Source of the DNA: Roseburia_C sp031555935 | GTDB taxonomy: Bacteria; Bacillota; Clostridia; Lachnospirales; Lachnospiraceae | Reading direction: 5' to 3' | Assembly: GCA_031555935.1 (NCBI GenBank) | Contig: JAVBTX010000042.1 | Coordinates: 15,517 to 79,516, forward strand | DNA length: 64,000 nt | Shown here: piece by piece, positions 8,486 through 16,709 of the stretch | Layout of the letters: each line of letters opens with the position of its first letter | Numbering within the stretch: position 1 is the stretch's first letter | Notes under the pieces: generated by a model | The model's database searches: none | Told to the model about the DNA's origin: nothing | Seen by the model: only the letters and a program-made list of their open reading frames with translations | Program-made: the position numbers and the translations under genes

Positions 8486-8514
8486 TTGACAATAAAATAG
8501 AACCGCTTTATACT
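8486..8514 (+). promoter_or_regulatory. ileS: Promoter of the ileS T-box leader
   Basis: TTGACA-17-TATACT immediately after the nuclease stop codon. Transcription should start near 8521. Confidence 0.8.
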
Positions 8515-8521
8515 AAGTAAA

Positions 8522-8780
8522 AGTATAAGAAAAAGACTAAGACGAAGACAGTAGTTCATAGGAGAACGTCAAAGCGAGCCGGGTTGGGTGAAAGCCGGTA
8601 CTATTACTCTATGAATGAATATCACTTCCAAGTTGCAGCTCGAACACGAAAGTAAGTAGATGTTGACGGTGCTTCCCCGTTATGGAAGGCGTGTATGCGG
8701 GTGAAATCAAGTACGGGTAAATAGGTGGTTAAACGAAAAAATTAATGGCTTTCGTCCTTTTACGGGATGGGAGCTTTTTT
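8522..8780 (+). ncRNA. T-box riboswitch (isoleucine) with terminator
   Basis: The leader of about 260 nt has T-box architecture: a long stem I with paired GAGCCGGG and AAGCCGG arms, a specifier loop at GAATATCACTTCC giving ATC (Ile) at 8621-8623, a stem III region, and a T-box core around 8722-8735 (AGGTGGTTAAACG) with TGGT at 8726-8729 to pair with an ACCA tRNA end. The terminator pairs GCTTTCGTCC (8748-8757) with 8765-8774 and ends in six T. The gene immediately served is ileS, which agrees with the specifier. Uncharged tRNA-Ile is expected to allow read-through. Confidence 0.92.
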
Positions 8781-8797
8781 ATTTTGGGGATTTATAA

Positions 8798-8867
8798 GTG
8801 GAGGGCCGAAGGTGTTGGCTTGGGCAGATTACACAGATGGCAATCCGCAACCAAAACTTTGGCCCAC
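8798..8867 (+). repeat. Palindromic element inside the ileS leader
   Basis: Between the T-box terminator and the SD is an imperfect inverted repeat of about 20 bp per arm (GTGGAGGGCCGAAG at the left, CTTTGGCCCAC at the right) with a second small stem (GATT/AATC) inside. It codes for nothing convincing and resembles an inserted palindromic repeat unit. Confidence 0.5.
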
Positions 8868-8879
8868 TACAGAAAACCC

Positions 8880-8926
8880 AAAAACAAAAAAACAAAAACA
8901 AAAAAACAATAACAAAAAACAAGAAA
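8880..8926 (+). repeat. A-rich CAAAAA low-complexity tract
   Basis: About 45 bases made only of A with C at 5-8 base intervals (plus one T and one G). It lies in the ileS leader between the palindromic element and the SD and should be unstructured RNA. Confidence 0.7.
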
Positions 8927-9016
8927 ACCCTATGGGGAAGAAGAATCTTTTAATGATGCAAAACAATGATGCAAGACAAATTAAAACAGAAAATATATCA
9001 AGGAGGTAATTAGGTT

Positions 9017-12000
9017 ATGTATGAAAAAGTTAACAGCAGTTTGAATTTCGTGGACAGAGAAAAAGACGTGGAGAAGTTCTGGCGGGAGAAGGATATTTTT
9101 AGGAAGAGTATGGAGAATCGTAAGGAGGGGGAAATTTATACTTTTTATGATGGTCCGCCGACGGCGAATGGGAAACCGCATATTGGGCATGTGTTGACGC
9201 GTGTTATTAAGGATATGATACCGAGATATCAGACGATGAAAGGGAAGATGGTACCGCGGAAGGCTGGCTGGGATACGCATGGACTGCCGGTTGAGTTAGA
9301 AGTGGAGAAACTGATTGGCTTAAATGGTAAGGATCAGATTGAAGAGTATGGAATGGAGCCGTTTATCAGTAAGTGTAAAGAATCGGTGTGGAAATATAAA
9401 GGGATGTGGGAAGATTTTTCTGGCACGGTTGGATTCTGGGCGGATATGGATGACCCATATGTAACATATGATGATAACTTTATTGAATCTGAGTGGTGGG
9501 CGCTCAAGCAGATTTGGGATAAGAAGTTATTGTATAAGGGCTTTAAGATTGTGCCTTATTGTCCGCGTTGTGGAACGCCTTTGTCTACTCAGGAAGTGGC
9601 ACAGGGATATAAGATGGTGAAGGAGCGTTCGGCAGTTGCTCGTTTTAAAGTGGTTGGCGAGGATGCATATTTCCTGGCTTGGACAACAACACCTTGGACG
9701 TTGCCATCGAATGTGGCGTTGTGTATGAATCCGGAAGAAACTTACTGTAAAGTAAAAGCGGCGGATGGATATACCTACTATATGGCGGAAGCACTTTTAG
9801 ATAAGGTGCTGGGAAAATTAGCAAACGAAGAAGAGGGCATAAAAGCCTATGAAGTTCTTGCGACTTATAGGGGCACTGATTTAGAGGGTAAGGAATATGA
9901 GCCACTATTTGATTTCGCAAAGGAAATCATTGAGAAACAGCGTAAAAAGGCACATTATATTACTTGTGATAACTATGTAACGATGTCAGACGGAACGGGA
10001 ATCGTTCATATTGCACCAGCATTTGGCGAGGATGATGCGCAGGTCGGACGGCGTTATGAGCTGCCATTTGTGCAGTTGGTTGACGGAAAAGGTGAGATGA
10101 CAGCAGAAACCGCGTATGCGGGAACCTTTGTAAAAAAGGCTGACCCAATGATAATAAAGGACCTCGAAGCAAAGGGACTGTTATTTGATGCACCAAAATT
10201 TGAACATGATTATCCGCATTGCTGGCGGTGTGATACACCACTGATTTACTATGCAAGAGAATCTTGGTTTATCGAAATGACCAAAGTAAAAGACGATTTG
10301 ATTCGCAATAACAATACTGTAAACTGGATACCGGAGTCGATTGGCAAGGGACGTTTCGGTGATTGGCTGGAAAATATTCAGGATTGGGGAATTTCCCGTA
10401 ACCGTTACTGGGGAACACCGCTGAATGTCTGGGAATGTGAATGTGGTTGTCAGGAGGCGATTGGTGGCCGCGAGGAATTAGCAGCACGCAGTGGTAATCC
10501 AGAACATGCCAAGGTCGAATTGCACCGTCCATACATTGACGAAGTGACGATTCCTTGTCCAGACTGTGGCAAAGAAATGCATCGGGTACCGGAAGTGGTG
10601 GACTGCTGGTTTGACTCTGGGGCAATGCCATTTGCTCAGCATCACTATCCATTTGAAAACAAAGAGCTGTTCGAGCAGCAGTTCCCAGCGCAGTTTATTT
10701 CCGAAGCAGTTGACCAGACCAGAGGCTGGTTCTATTCACTGATGGCAGAATCGACACTGTTATTTAATAAAGCACCATATGAAAATGTTATTGTCCTCGG
10801 ACATGTGCAGGATGAAAATGGTCAGAAGATGAGTAAGTCCAAAGGCAATGCGGTAGACCCATTTGATGCCTTAGACACATACGGCGCAGATGCGATTCGT
10901 TGGTATTTCTATATCAACTCGGCACCGTGGCTACCAAATCGTTTCCACGGCAAGGCAGTTCAGGAAGGACAGCGTAAATTCCTCGGCACATTATGGAACA
11001 CTTATGCATTTTTTGTACTTTATGCGAATATAGATGGATTCAATGCGACAGAATATAAATTAGATTACGAAAAACTTTCGGTAATGGATAAATGGTTACT
11101 GTCCAAGATGAATACACTAATAAAGACAGTAGACGAAAATCTGGGTAACTATCGGATTCCAGAAGCGGCGAGAGCATTGGATGAGTTTGTAGACGAGACG
11201 AGTAACTGGTATGTCAGAAGAAGCCGTGAGCGTTTCTGGGCAAAGGGCATGGAGCAGGATAAAATCAATGCCTACATGACCTTATATACCGCGCTTGTAA
11301 ATGTATGTAAAGCAGCAGCACCGATGATTCCATTTATGGCCGAAGAAATCTATCAGAATCTCGTTTGCAGTATCGACAAAACAGCACCGGAAAGTATTCA
11401 TTTATGTGACTTCCCAGTTGCCAACGAAGGTGCAATTGATAAAGAACTAGAGAAAAACATGGACGGCGTCTTAAAAGTCGTTGTCATGGGCCGGGCATGC
11501 CGAAATGCAGCCAATATCAAGAATCGTCAGCCAATCGGAACTATGTTTGTAAAGGCGCCATTTGCGCTAACCGAATACTTTACCGAAATTATCGCCGACG
11601 AGTTAAATATCAAAAAAGTAGCCTTTACCGAAGATGTCAGTGCCTATACCAGCTATACCTTTAAGCCGCAGTTACGCACGGTTGGACCAAAATATGGAAA
11701 ATATTTGGGCCAGATCCAAAAGGCGTTAGCAGAGCTTGACGGCAATGCAGCAAAGGCAGAATTAAATCAAAACGGCGAGTTAAAGCTTGACAGTATCGAT
11801 GCTGGCATAGTATTATCAAGTGAGGATTTGCTCATCACAATGACCCAGATGGAAGGTTATATGACAGAGGGTGATAATGAGGTAACCGTCGTTTTAGATA
11901 CAAATCTGACTTTAGAGTTGTTAGAGGAAGGATTTGTCCGAGAACTAATCAGCAAAATACAAACAATGAGGAAGGAAGCAGAATTTGAAGTAATGGATAA

Positions 12001-12175
12001 AATCACTGTCAGTTATCAGGCGGGCGAGAAAGTAAACGCAATCTTTGATAAGTTTGGTGATGAAATCTGTCAGGACGTATTGGCAGAACAGATTACTTTA
12101 GGGACTGTGACCGGATATCAGAAGGAATGGAATATAAACGGTGAAACAGTATTACTTGGCGTCGAGAAAAAATAA
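9017..12175 (+). CDS. ileS: Isoleucyl-tRNA synthetase, long (type 2) form
   Basis: A protein of 1052 residues that charges tRNA-Ile. The ATG at 9017 follows AAGGAGGTAATT. The HIGH motif is at residues 55-58 (KPHIGHVLTRV), KMSKS is at 604-608 (GQKMSKSKGNAVDP) and the editing insert lies between them with CPRCGTPLSTQEVA at its start. A second Cys pair (CPDCGKEM) precedes VDCWFDSGAMPFAQ. The length, the WDTHGLPVE context and the C-terminal anticodon domain fit the eukaryote-like type 2 enzymes, a class often insensitive to mupirocin; that property is inferred only. Expression is controlled by the T-box leader. Codon choice in the first 600 bp is unusually rich in G-ending codons compared with the rest of the gene. 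Confidence 0.97.
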   Translation: MYEKVNSSLNFVDREKDVEKFWREKDIFRKSMENRKEGEIYTFYDGPPTANGKPHIGHVLTRVIKDMIPRYQTMKGKMVPRKAGWDTHGLPVELEVEKLIGLNGKDQIEEYGMEPFISKCKESVWKYKGMWEDFSGTVGFWADMDDPYVTYDDNFIESEWWALKQIWDKKLLYKGFKIVPYCPRCGTPLSTQEVAQGYKMVKERSAVARFKVVGEDAYFLAWTTTPWTLPSNVALCMNPEETYCKVKAADGYTYYMAEALLDKVLGKLANEEEGIKAYEVLATYRGTDLEGKEYEPLFDFAKEIIEKQRKKAHYITCDNYVTMSDGTGIVHIAPAFGEDDAQVGRRYELPFVQLVDGKGEMTAETAYAGTFVKKADPMIIKDLEAKGLLFDAPKFEHDYPHCWRCDTPLIYYARESWFIEMTKVKDDLIRNNNTVNWIPESIGKGRFGDWLENIQDWGISRNRYWGTPLNVWECECGCQEAIGGREELAARSGNPEHAKVELHRPYIDEVTIPCPDCGKEMHRVPEVVDCWFDSGAMPFAQHHYPFENKELFEQQFPAQFISEAVDQTRGWFYSLMAESTLLFNKAPYENVIVLGHVQDENGQKMSKSKGNAVDPFDALDTYGADAIRWYFYINSAPWLPNRFHGKAVQEGQRKFLGTLWNTYAFFVLYANIDGFNATEYKLDYEKLSVMDKWLLSKMNTLIKTVDENLGNYRIPEAARALDEFVDETSNWYVRRSRERFWAKGMEQDKINAYMTLYTALVNVCKAAAPMIPFMAEEIYQNLVCSIDKTAPESIHLCDFPVANEGAIDKELEKNMDGVLKVVVMGRACRNAANIKNRQPIGTMFVKAPFALTEYFTEIIADELNIKKVAFTEDVSAYTSYTFKPQLRTVGPKYGKYLGQIQKALAELDGNAAKAELNQNGELKLDSIDAGIVLSSEDLLITMTQMEGYMTEGDNEVTVVLDTNLTLELLEEGFVRELISKIQTMRKEAEFEVMDKITVSYQAGEKVNAIFDKFGDEICQDVLAEQITLGTVTGYQKEWNINGETVLLGVEKK

Positions 12176-12188
12176 GAATAGGAAGAGA

Positions 12189-12223
12189 GGAGTAGGGCCG
12201 AAACGGGCTTACTCCCTTTTTTT
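12189..12223 (+). terminator. Intrinsic terminator of ileS
   Basis: GGAGTAGGGCCG pairs with CGGGCTTACTCC around AAA, with one mismatch, followed by seven T. Confidence 0.85.
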
Positions 12224-12260
12224 GCAGAACCTGAAAACGAACCCAAAGGAGGAACAGGGT

Positions 12261-14738
12261 ATGATAAATGCAATGTTCGAAAAAGAGGCATTTAAAAAAA
12301 ATGTAACTGATAGTGTCAAAAATCTATACCGCAAAACATTGAAAGAGGCCAACCAGCAGGAAATATTTCAGGCCGTTTCCTATGTTGTCAAAGATGTTGT
12401 AATTGAAGAATGGATGGCAACCCAGCGCGTATTTGATGAAGAGGACCCAAAATTCGTCTACTATATGTCGATGGAATTTTTGATGGGCCGGGCACTGGGA
12501 AATAACCTGATTAATTTAACTGCCTATACACAAGTAAAAGAAGCATTAGATGAAATGGGAATCAACCTAGATGTAGTCGAAGACCAAGAGCCAGATCCAG
12601 CCCTTGGAAATGGTGGCCTGGGAAGACTGGCAGCCTGCTTCCTGGAATCACTAGCAACCTTGGGATATCCAGCATATGGCTGTGGAATCCGTTATCGCTA
12701 TGGAATGTTTAAACAGAAAATAGAAAATGGTTTTCAAACGGAAGTACCGGATAACTGGTTAAAAGATGGTTATCCATTTGAACTGCGCCGCCAGGAGCAT
12801 GCGGTAGAAGTAAAATTCGGCGGCTATATTCGCGCTGAGTTGTTGGAAAATGGCCGTACTCGTTTTGTCCAGGAGGACTATCAGTCAGTTCTAGCCGTGC
12901 CTTATGATATGCCAATTGTTGGATATAACAATAACGTAGTCAATACCTTAATGATTTGGGATGCTCAGCCAACCGAAGTGTTTGCGCTGGAATCCTTTGA
13001 CAAGGGAGATTATCGCAAAGCGGTAGAACAGCAGAACCTGGCAAGAAACTTAGTCGAAGTATTATATCCAAATGATAACCACATTGCAGGTAAAGAGCTG
13101 CGTTTAAAACAGCAGTATTTCTTCGTATCAGCAAGCTTGCAGCGGGCAATAACCAGATTTAAAAAGTCACATCCAGATATTCATATGCTGCCACAGAAAG
13201 CAACCTTCCAGATGAATGACACCCATCCGACCGTAGCGGTAGCAGAGTTAATGCGAATCCTGCTTGATGAGGAAGGCTTAGAATGGGAGGATGCATGGGG
13301 TATTACAACCAAAGCCTGTGCTTATACCAACCATACGATTATGTCAGAAGCATTGGAAAAATGGCCAATCGAAATATTCTCCCGTTTGCTGCCAAGAATT
13401 TACCAGATTGTTGAAGAAATCAACCGTCGTTTTGTTCAGGCAATTGAAGAAAAATTCCCGGGCGATTATGACAAGGTAAAGAAAATGGCAATCGTTTACG
13501 ATGGTCAGGTAAAGATGGCTCATTTAGCCATTTGCGCTGGTTATTCCGTAAATGGTGTAGCTCGTTTGCATACCGAGATATTAAAAAATCAGGAATTGAA
13601 AGACTTTTATCAGATGTTCCCAGATAAATTCAACAATAAGACCAATGGTATTACCCAGCGTCGTTTCTTGATGCATGGCAATCCATTGCTGGCAAACTGG
13701 GTGAGCGAGCGAATCGGAAATGATTGGATTACCAATCTCTCTCACATTGATAAGCTATCAATTTATGCCGAAGATGAAAAGGCACAGCAGGAATTTATGC
13801 ACATTAAATACCAGAATAAGTTACGTCTCAGCAAATACATTTTAGAGCATAATGGTGTTGAAATAAATCCTCGTTCCATCTTTGACGTTCAGGTAAAACG
13901 TCTGCACGAATACAAACGTCAGTTGTTAAATATCCTGCACGTAATGCATTTATATAATGAATTAAAAGAGCATCCGGAAATGGAATTTATTCCAAGAACA
14001 TTTATCTTCGGCGCGAAAGCGGCAGCCGGTTACCGCAATGCCAAATTAACCATCAAGCTGATCAATTCCGTAGCGGACGTGGTTAATAACGATAAGAGCA
14101 TTGATGGCAAAATAAAAGTAGTATTTATCGAAGACTATCGTGTTTCGGTGGCAGAAATGATATTTGCCGCAGCCGATGTCAGCGAACAGATATCGACAGC
14201 AAGTAAGGAAGCATCTGGAACCGGAAATATGAAGTTCATGTTAAATGGAGCCCTGACGATTGGAACGATGGACGGAGCAAATGTCGAAATGGTCGAAGAA
14301 ATGGGCGAAGAAAATGCCTTTATCTTTGGTATGAGCTCAGATGAAGTCATTGCTCATGAGCAGCATCGCGATTATGACCCAATGCAGATATTCAATAATG
14401 ACCACGATATCCGTCAGGTACTGATGCAGTTAATCAATGGATTTTACTCACCGAATGATTCAGAAATGTTCCGTGACCTATATAACTCGTTGTTGAATAC
14501 AATCAGTACCAGTAAAGCGGATGCATACTTTATTCTGGCTGATTTCCACTCCTATGCAGAGGCACAGAAGAAAGTGATGGAAGCATATGGTGATGAAAAA
14601 CGCTGGGCCAAGAGTGCAATGTTAAATGTGGCAAAATCCGGCAAGTTCTCATCTGACCGTACCATTCAGGAATATGTTGACGAGATTTGGCATTTAGACA
14701 AAGTAACGGTTGAATTAACCGAAGCAGAATTGGATTAA
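12261..14738 (+). CDS. glgP: Glycogen/starch/alpha-glucan phosphorylase
   Basis: A protein of 825 residues (GT35) that phosphorolyses alpha-1,4-glucans to glucose 1-phosphate. The ATG at 12261 is chosen because AAAGGAGG precedes it; the frame is open back to 12141 through the ileS terminator. Landmarks are PDPALGNGGLGRLAACFL, FQMNDTHPTVAVAELMR, RIHEYKRQLLN-like VKRLHEYKRQLLN, and the PLP lysine K658 in ASGTGNMKFMLNGAL. Length is normal for the bacterial enzyme. Its stop overlaps the next start in TAATG, so it is cotranslated with a two-component system, an unusual partner that may respond to energy or envelope state. Confidence 0.96.
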   Translation: MINAMFEKEAFKKNVTDSVKNLYRKTLKEANQQEIFQAVSYVVKDVVIEEWMATQRVFDEEDPKFVYYMSMEFLMGRALGNNLINLTAYTQVKEALDEMGINLDVVEDQEPDPALGNGGLGRLAACFLESLATLGYPAYGCGIRYRYGMFKQKIENGFQTEVPDNWLKDGYPFELRRQEHAVEVKFGGYIRAELLENGRTRFVQEDYQSVLAVPYDMPIVGYNNNVVNTLMIWDAQPTEVFALESFDKGDYRKAVEQQNLARNLVEVLYPNDNHIAGKELRLKQQYFFVSASLQRAITRFKKSHPDIHMLPQKATFQMNDTHPTVAVAELMRILLDEEGLEWEDAWGITTKACAYTNHTIMSEALEKWPIEIFSRLLPRIYQIVEEINRRFVQAIEEKFPGDYDKVKKMAIVYDGQVKMAHLAICAGYSVNGVARLHTEILKNQELKDFYQMFPDKFNNKTNGITQRRFLMHGNPLLANWVSERIGNDWITNLSHIDKLSIYAEDEKAQQEFMHIKYQNKLRLSKYILEHNGVEINPRSIFDVQVKRLHEYKRQLLNILHVMHLYNELKEHPEMEFIPRTFIFGAKAAAGYRNAKLTIKLINSVADVVNNDKSIDGKIKVVFIEDYRVSVAEMIFAAADVSEQISTASKEASGTGNMKFMLNGALTIGTMDGANVEMVEEMGEENAFIFGMSSDEVIAHEQHRDYDPMQIFNNDHDIRQVLMQLINGFYSPNDSEMFRDLYNSLLNTISTSKADAYFILADFHSYAEAQKKVMEAYGDEKRWAKSAMLNVAKSGKFSSDRTIQEYVDEIWHLDKVTVELTEAELD

Positions 14739-15427
14739 TGAAAAAACAAATAGTAGTAGTAGATGATGAAATAGAAGTAGCAGATTTGTTAGAACTGTAT
14801 CTGATGAATGAAGGATACGAGGTTCACAAATTTTATCAGAGTCAGAAACTGCTGGATTATGTCCGAAGTACATCTCGCGCCGTTGATCTAGCAGTGATTG
14901 ACATTATGATGCCTGACATGGATGGCTTTGCTTTATGCAAAGCTATTCGTCAGGATTATTTTTTTCCGATTATAATGTTGACGGCAAAAGTTGAGGACAA
15001 AGATAAGATATCTGGATTGATGTTAGGGGCGGACGATTATATAACCAAACCATTTAATCCATTAGAACTAATAGCCCGAGTCAAAACACAGCTACGCCGT
15101 TATACCAGTTATAATGCAAGTAACACTCAGGAATGTGATATCCGTGGCCTATATATCAACAATACAACTCATATTTGCCGGCTTTATGAAAAAGAGCTGG
15201 AATTGACACCAACCGAATTTGCCATTCTATGGTATTTATGCGAGCATCGTGGACAAGTAGTCTCTTCGGAGGAACTATTTGAGGCCATCTGGGGTGAAAA
15301 ATATCTTGAGAGCAATAATACCGTGATGTCACATGTCGGAAAAATTCGTGAGAAGATGAAAGAATCCTACAAAAACCCTAAGTTTATTAAGACAGTCTGG
15401 GGTGTCGGATATATGATGGAGGCATAG
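14738..15427 (+). CDS. Response regulator, OmpR/VanR type
   Basis: A protein of 229 residues. Receiver domain about 1-120 with acidic pocket VVDDE, phosphoacceptor D55 (AVIDIMMPDMDG), T in IIMLTAK and K in DDYITKPF. A winged-helix DNA-binding domain fills about 130-229 (ELTPTEFAILWYLCEHRGQVVS, ending FIKTVWGVGYMME). The start codon overlaps the stop of glgP. The next gene is its cognate VanS-like kinase. The receiver and kinase resemble the VanRS lineage, but no vanHAX-like genes are nearby and glycopeptide sensing should not be assumed. Confidence 0.93.
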   Translation: MKKQIVVVDDEIEVADLLELYLMNEGYEVHKFYQSQKLLDYVRSTSRAVDLAVIDIMMPDMDGFALCKAIRQDYFFPIIMLTAKVEDKDKISGLMLGADDYITKPFNPLELIARVKTQLRRYTSYNASNTQECDIRGLYINNTTHICRLYEKELELTPTEFAILWYLCEHRGQVVSSEELFEAIWGEKYLESNNTVMSHVGKIREKMKESYKNPKFIKTVWGVGYMMEA

Positions 15428-15428
15428 T

Positions 15429-15478
15429 GTGAAAAAAATTTTTCACACGCAAATTTGCGCCTGCGCAAAGTTTGCAGG
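15429..15478 (+). repeat. Cluster of nested palindromes at the kinase start
   Basis: Three inverted repeats overlap: GTGAAAAA-AA-TTTTTCAC (15429-15446, containing the GTG start), CGCAAATTTGCG (15448-15459) and TTTGCGC-CT-GCGCAAA (15454-15469). It ends with AAAGTTTGCAGG, also found before the GH35 start at 41546. The mRNA structure could tune kinase translation. Confidence 0.6.
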
Positions 15479-16592
15479 TTGCGAGAAAGGCATGGTTATT
15501 AAGATGGACGAAAAAAACATTGGCCAAGCCATATTAAAACGATTTCTAGGACGAATATTTTTGGCCAGTATCACCTATCTAGTCGGACTAGTGGTGGTAC
15601 TGTTTTGTTGTGCCGCCGTTGGTCGAGGTGTTGTCTGGTATGGCAATGAGCCGATGTATCCGCTGCTACACTGGATATCTGAAAATAAAATAGCAGCTGT
15701 AGTACTGCCGTTTGTAGTGGGGATATTTGCGATATTTATTTATTATTTTCGAAAGCTGCTGCGCTACATGGAAGAAATTCTAAAAGCCACCGAAAAAATG
15801 CAGCAGGAGTCAGATTTGTGGATTCATCTGCCCAAAGAGTTGACAGAAGTGGAAAACCAGATGAATGCGATTCAAAATAATATTATCAGAAATCGTCAGG
15901 CAGCCAAAGAAGCAGAGCAGCGCAAGAATGATTTAGTCGTCTATTTAGCACACGATTTAAAGACCCCGCTAACATCTATAATTGGATACCTTACACTGCT
16001 GCAAGAGGAATCAGAAATATCCCCCAAAATACGTGAACGGTATTTAGAAATCAGCCTTGATAAGGCCGAGCGGCTAGAAGATTTAATCAATGAATTTTTT
16101 GAAATAACAAGGTTTAATCTGACGACGATGGAGCTGGAAAAACAAAGTATCAATTTAAGTCGGATGCTGGAACAGACCATATATGAGTTTGGACCAATGC
16201 TAAGCGAGAAAAGCTTAAGCTGTCAATTAAATGCGCCAGGTGATATCATGCTAAACTGCGACCCGGATAAAATGCAGCGTGTCTTTGATAATATCTTGCG
16301 CAATGGTATCATCTATGGTTATGAAGAAACCGAAATAAAAGTCAATCTGTCAGTACACGATAAAAGTTTGCAGTTGGTATTTGAAAATCAAGGGCCAACC
16401 ATACCAGCCGAAAAGCTGGAACGAATCTTTGAACAGTTTTACCGCTTAGATAGTTCGAGAACCTCGAGCACTGGCGGGGCGGGACTGGGACTGGCGATTG
16501 CCCGTGAAATTGTGCGGTTACATGGTGGAACGATGACGGCTGAAAGTGTGGCCCAGTCCACGCGGTTTATTGTTGAACTGCCACAATCTTAA
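15429..16592 (+). CDS. Sensor histidine kinase, VanS-like
   Basis: A protein of up to 387 residues. GTG at 15429 has GGAGG 6 nt upstream; a start at ATG 15492 or 15504 would remove a 21- to 25-residue segment encoded by very palindromic DNA and is also possible. Two helices (IFLASITYLVGLVVVLFCC and IAAVVLPFVVGIFAIFIYYF) enclose a short external loop. HAMP-like coiled region, then HisKA with H175 (YLAHDLKTPLTS), N box (FDNILRNGIIYG), F/G1 (IFEQFYRLDSSR) and G2 (GGAGLGLAIAREIV). Pairs with the preceding regulator. The stimulus is unknown. Confidence 0.9.
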   Translation: MKKIFHTQICACAKFAGCEKGMVIKMDEKNIGQAILKRFLGRIFLASITYLVGLVVVLFCCAAVGRGVVWYGNEPMYPLLHWISENKIAAVVLPFVVGIFAIFIYYFRKLLRYMEEILKATEKMQQESDLWIHLPKELTEVENQMNAIQNNIIRNRQAAKEAEQRKNDLVVYLAHDLKTPLTSIIGYLTLLQEESEISPKIRERYLEISLDKAERLEDLINEFFEITRFNLTTMELEKQSINLSRMLEQTIYEFGPMLSEKSLSCQLNAPGDIMLNCDPDKMQRVFDNILRNGIIYGYEETEIKVNLSVHDKSLQLVFENQGPTIPAEKLERIFEQFYRLDSSRTSSTGGAGLGLAIAREIVRLHGGTMTAESVAQSTRFIVELPQS

Positions 16593-16709
16593 GAAAAAAT
16601 TAAAAAAGTCATGAGAAAAAAGAAGAAAAGAAAACCTTCCGAATTCCTATAATAAATGTGAGTTCCTACTAAGACGAGGACATCACATCTGGGAAAGGGA
16701 GGTTTTTTT

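Noticed and set aside
8880..8926. CRISPR-like short repeats.
   Set aside because: The units are simple A-tracts with C at irregular spacing; there are no spacers or cas genes.
8767..9009. An 80-codon frame in the ileS leader.
   Set aside because: It begins inside the T-box terminator, is mostly a Lys/Asn/Gln translation of the CAAAAA tract, and has no SD.
14738..16592. A vancomycin resistance regulatory pair (vanRS).
   Set aside because: The proteins resemble VanRS, but no vanH, vanA/B or vanX homologue is nearby and glgP is the operon partner.
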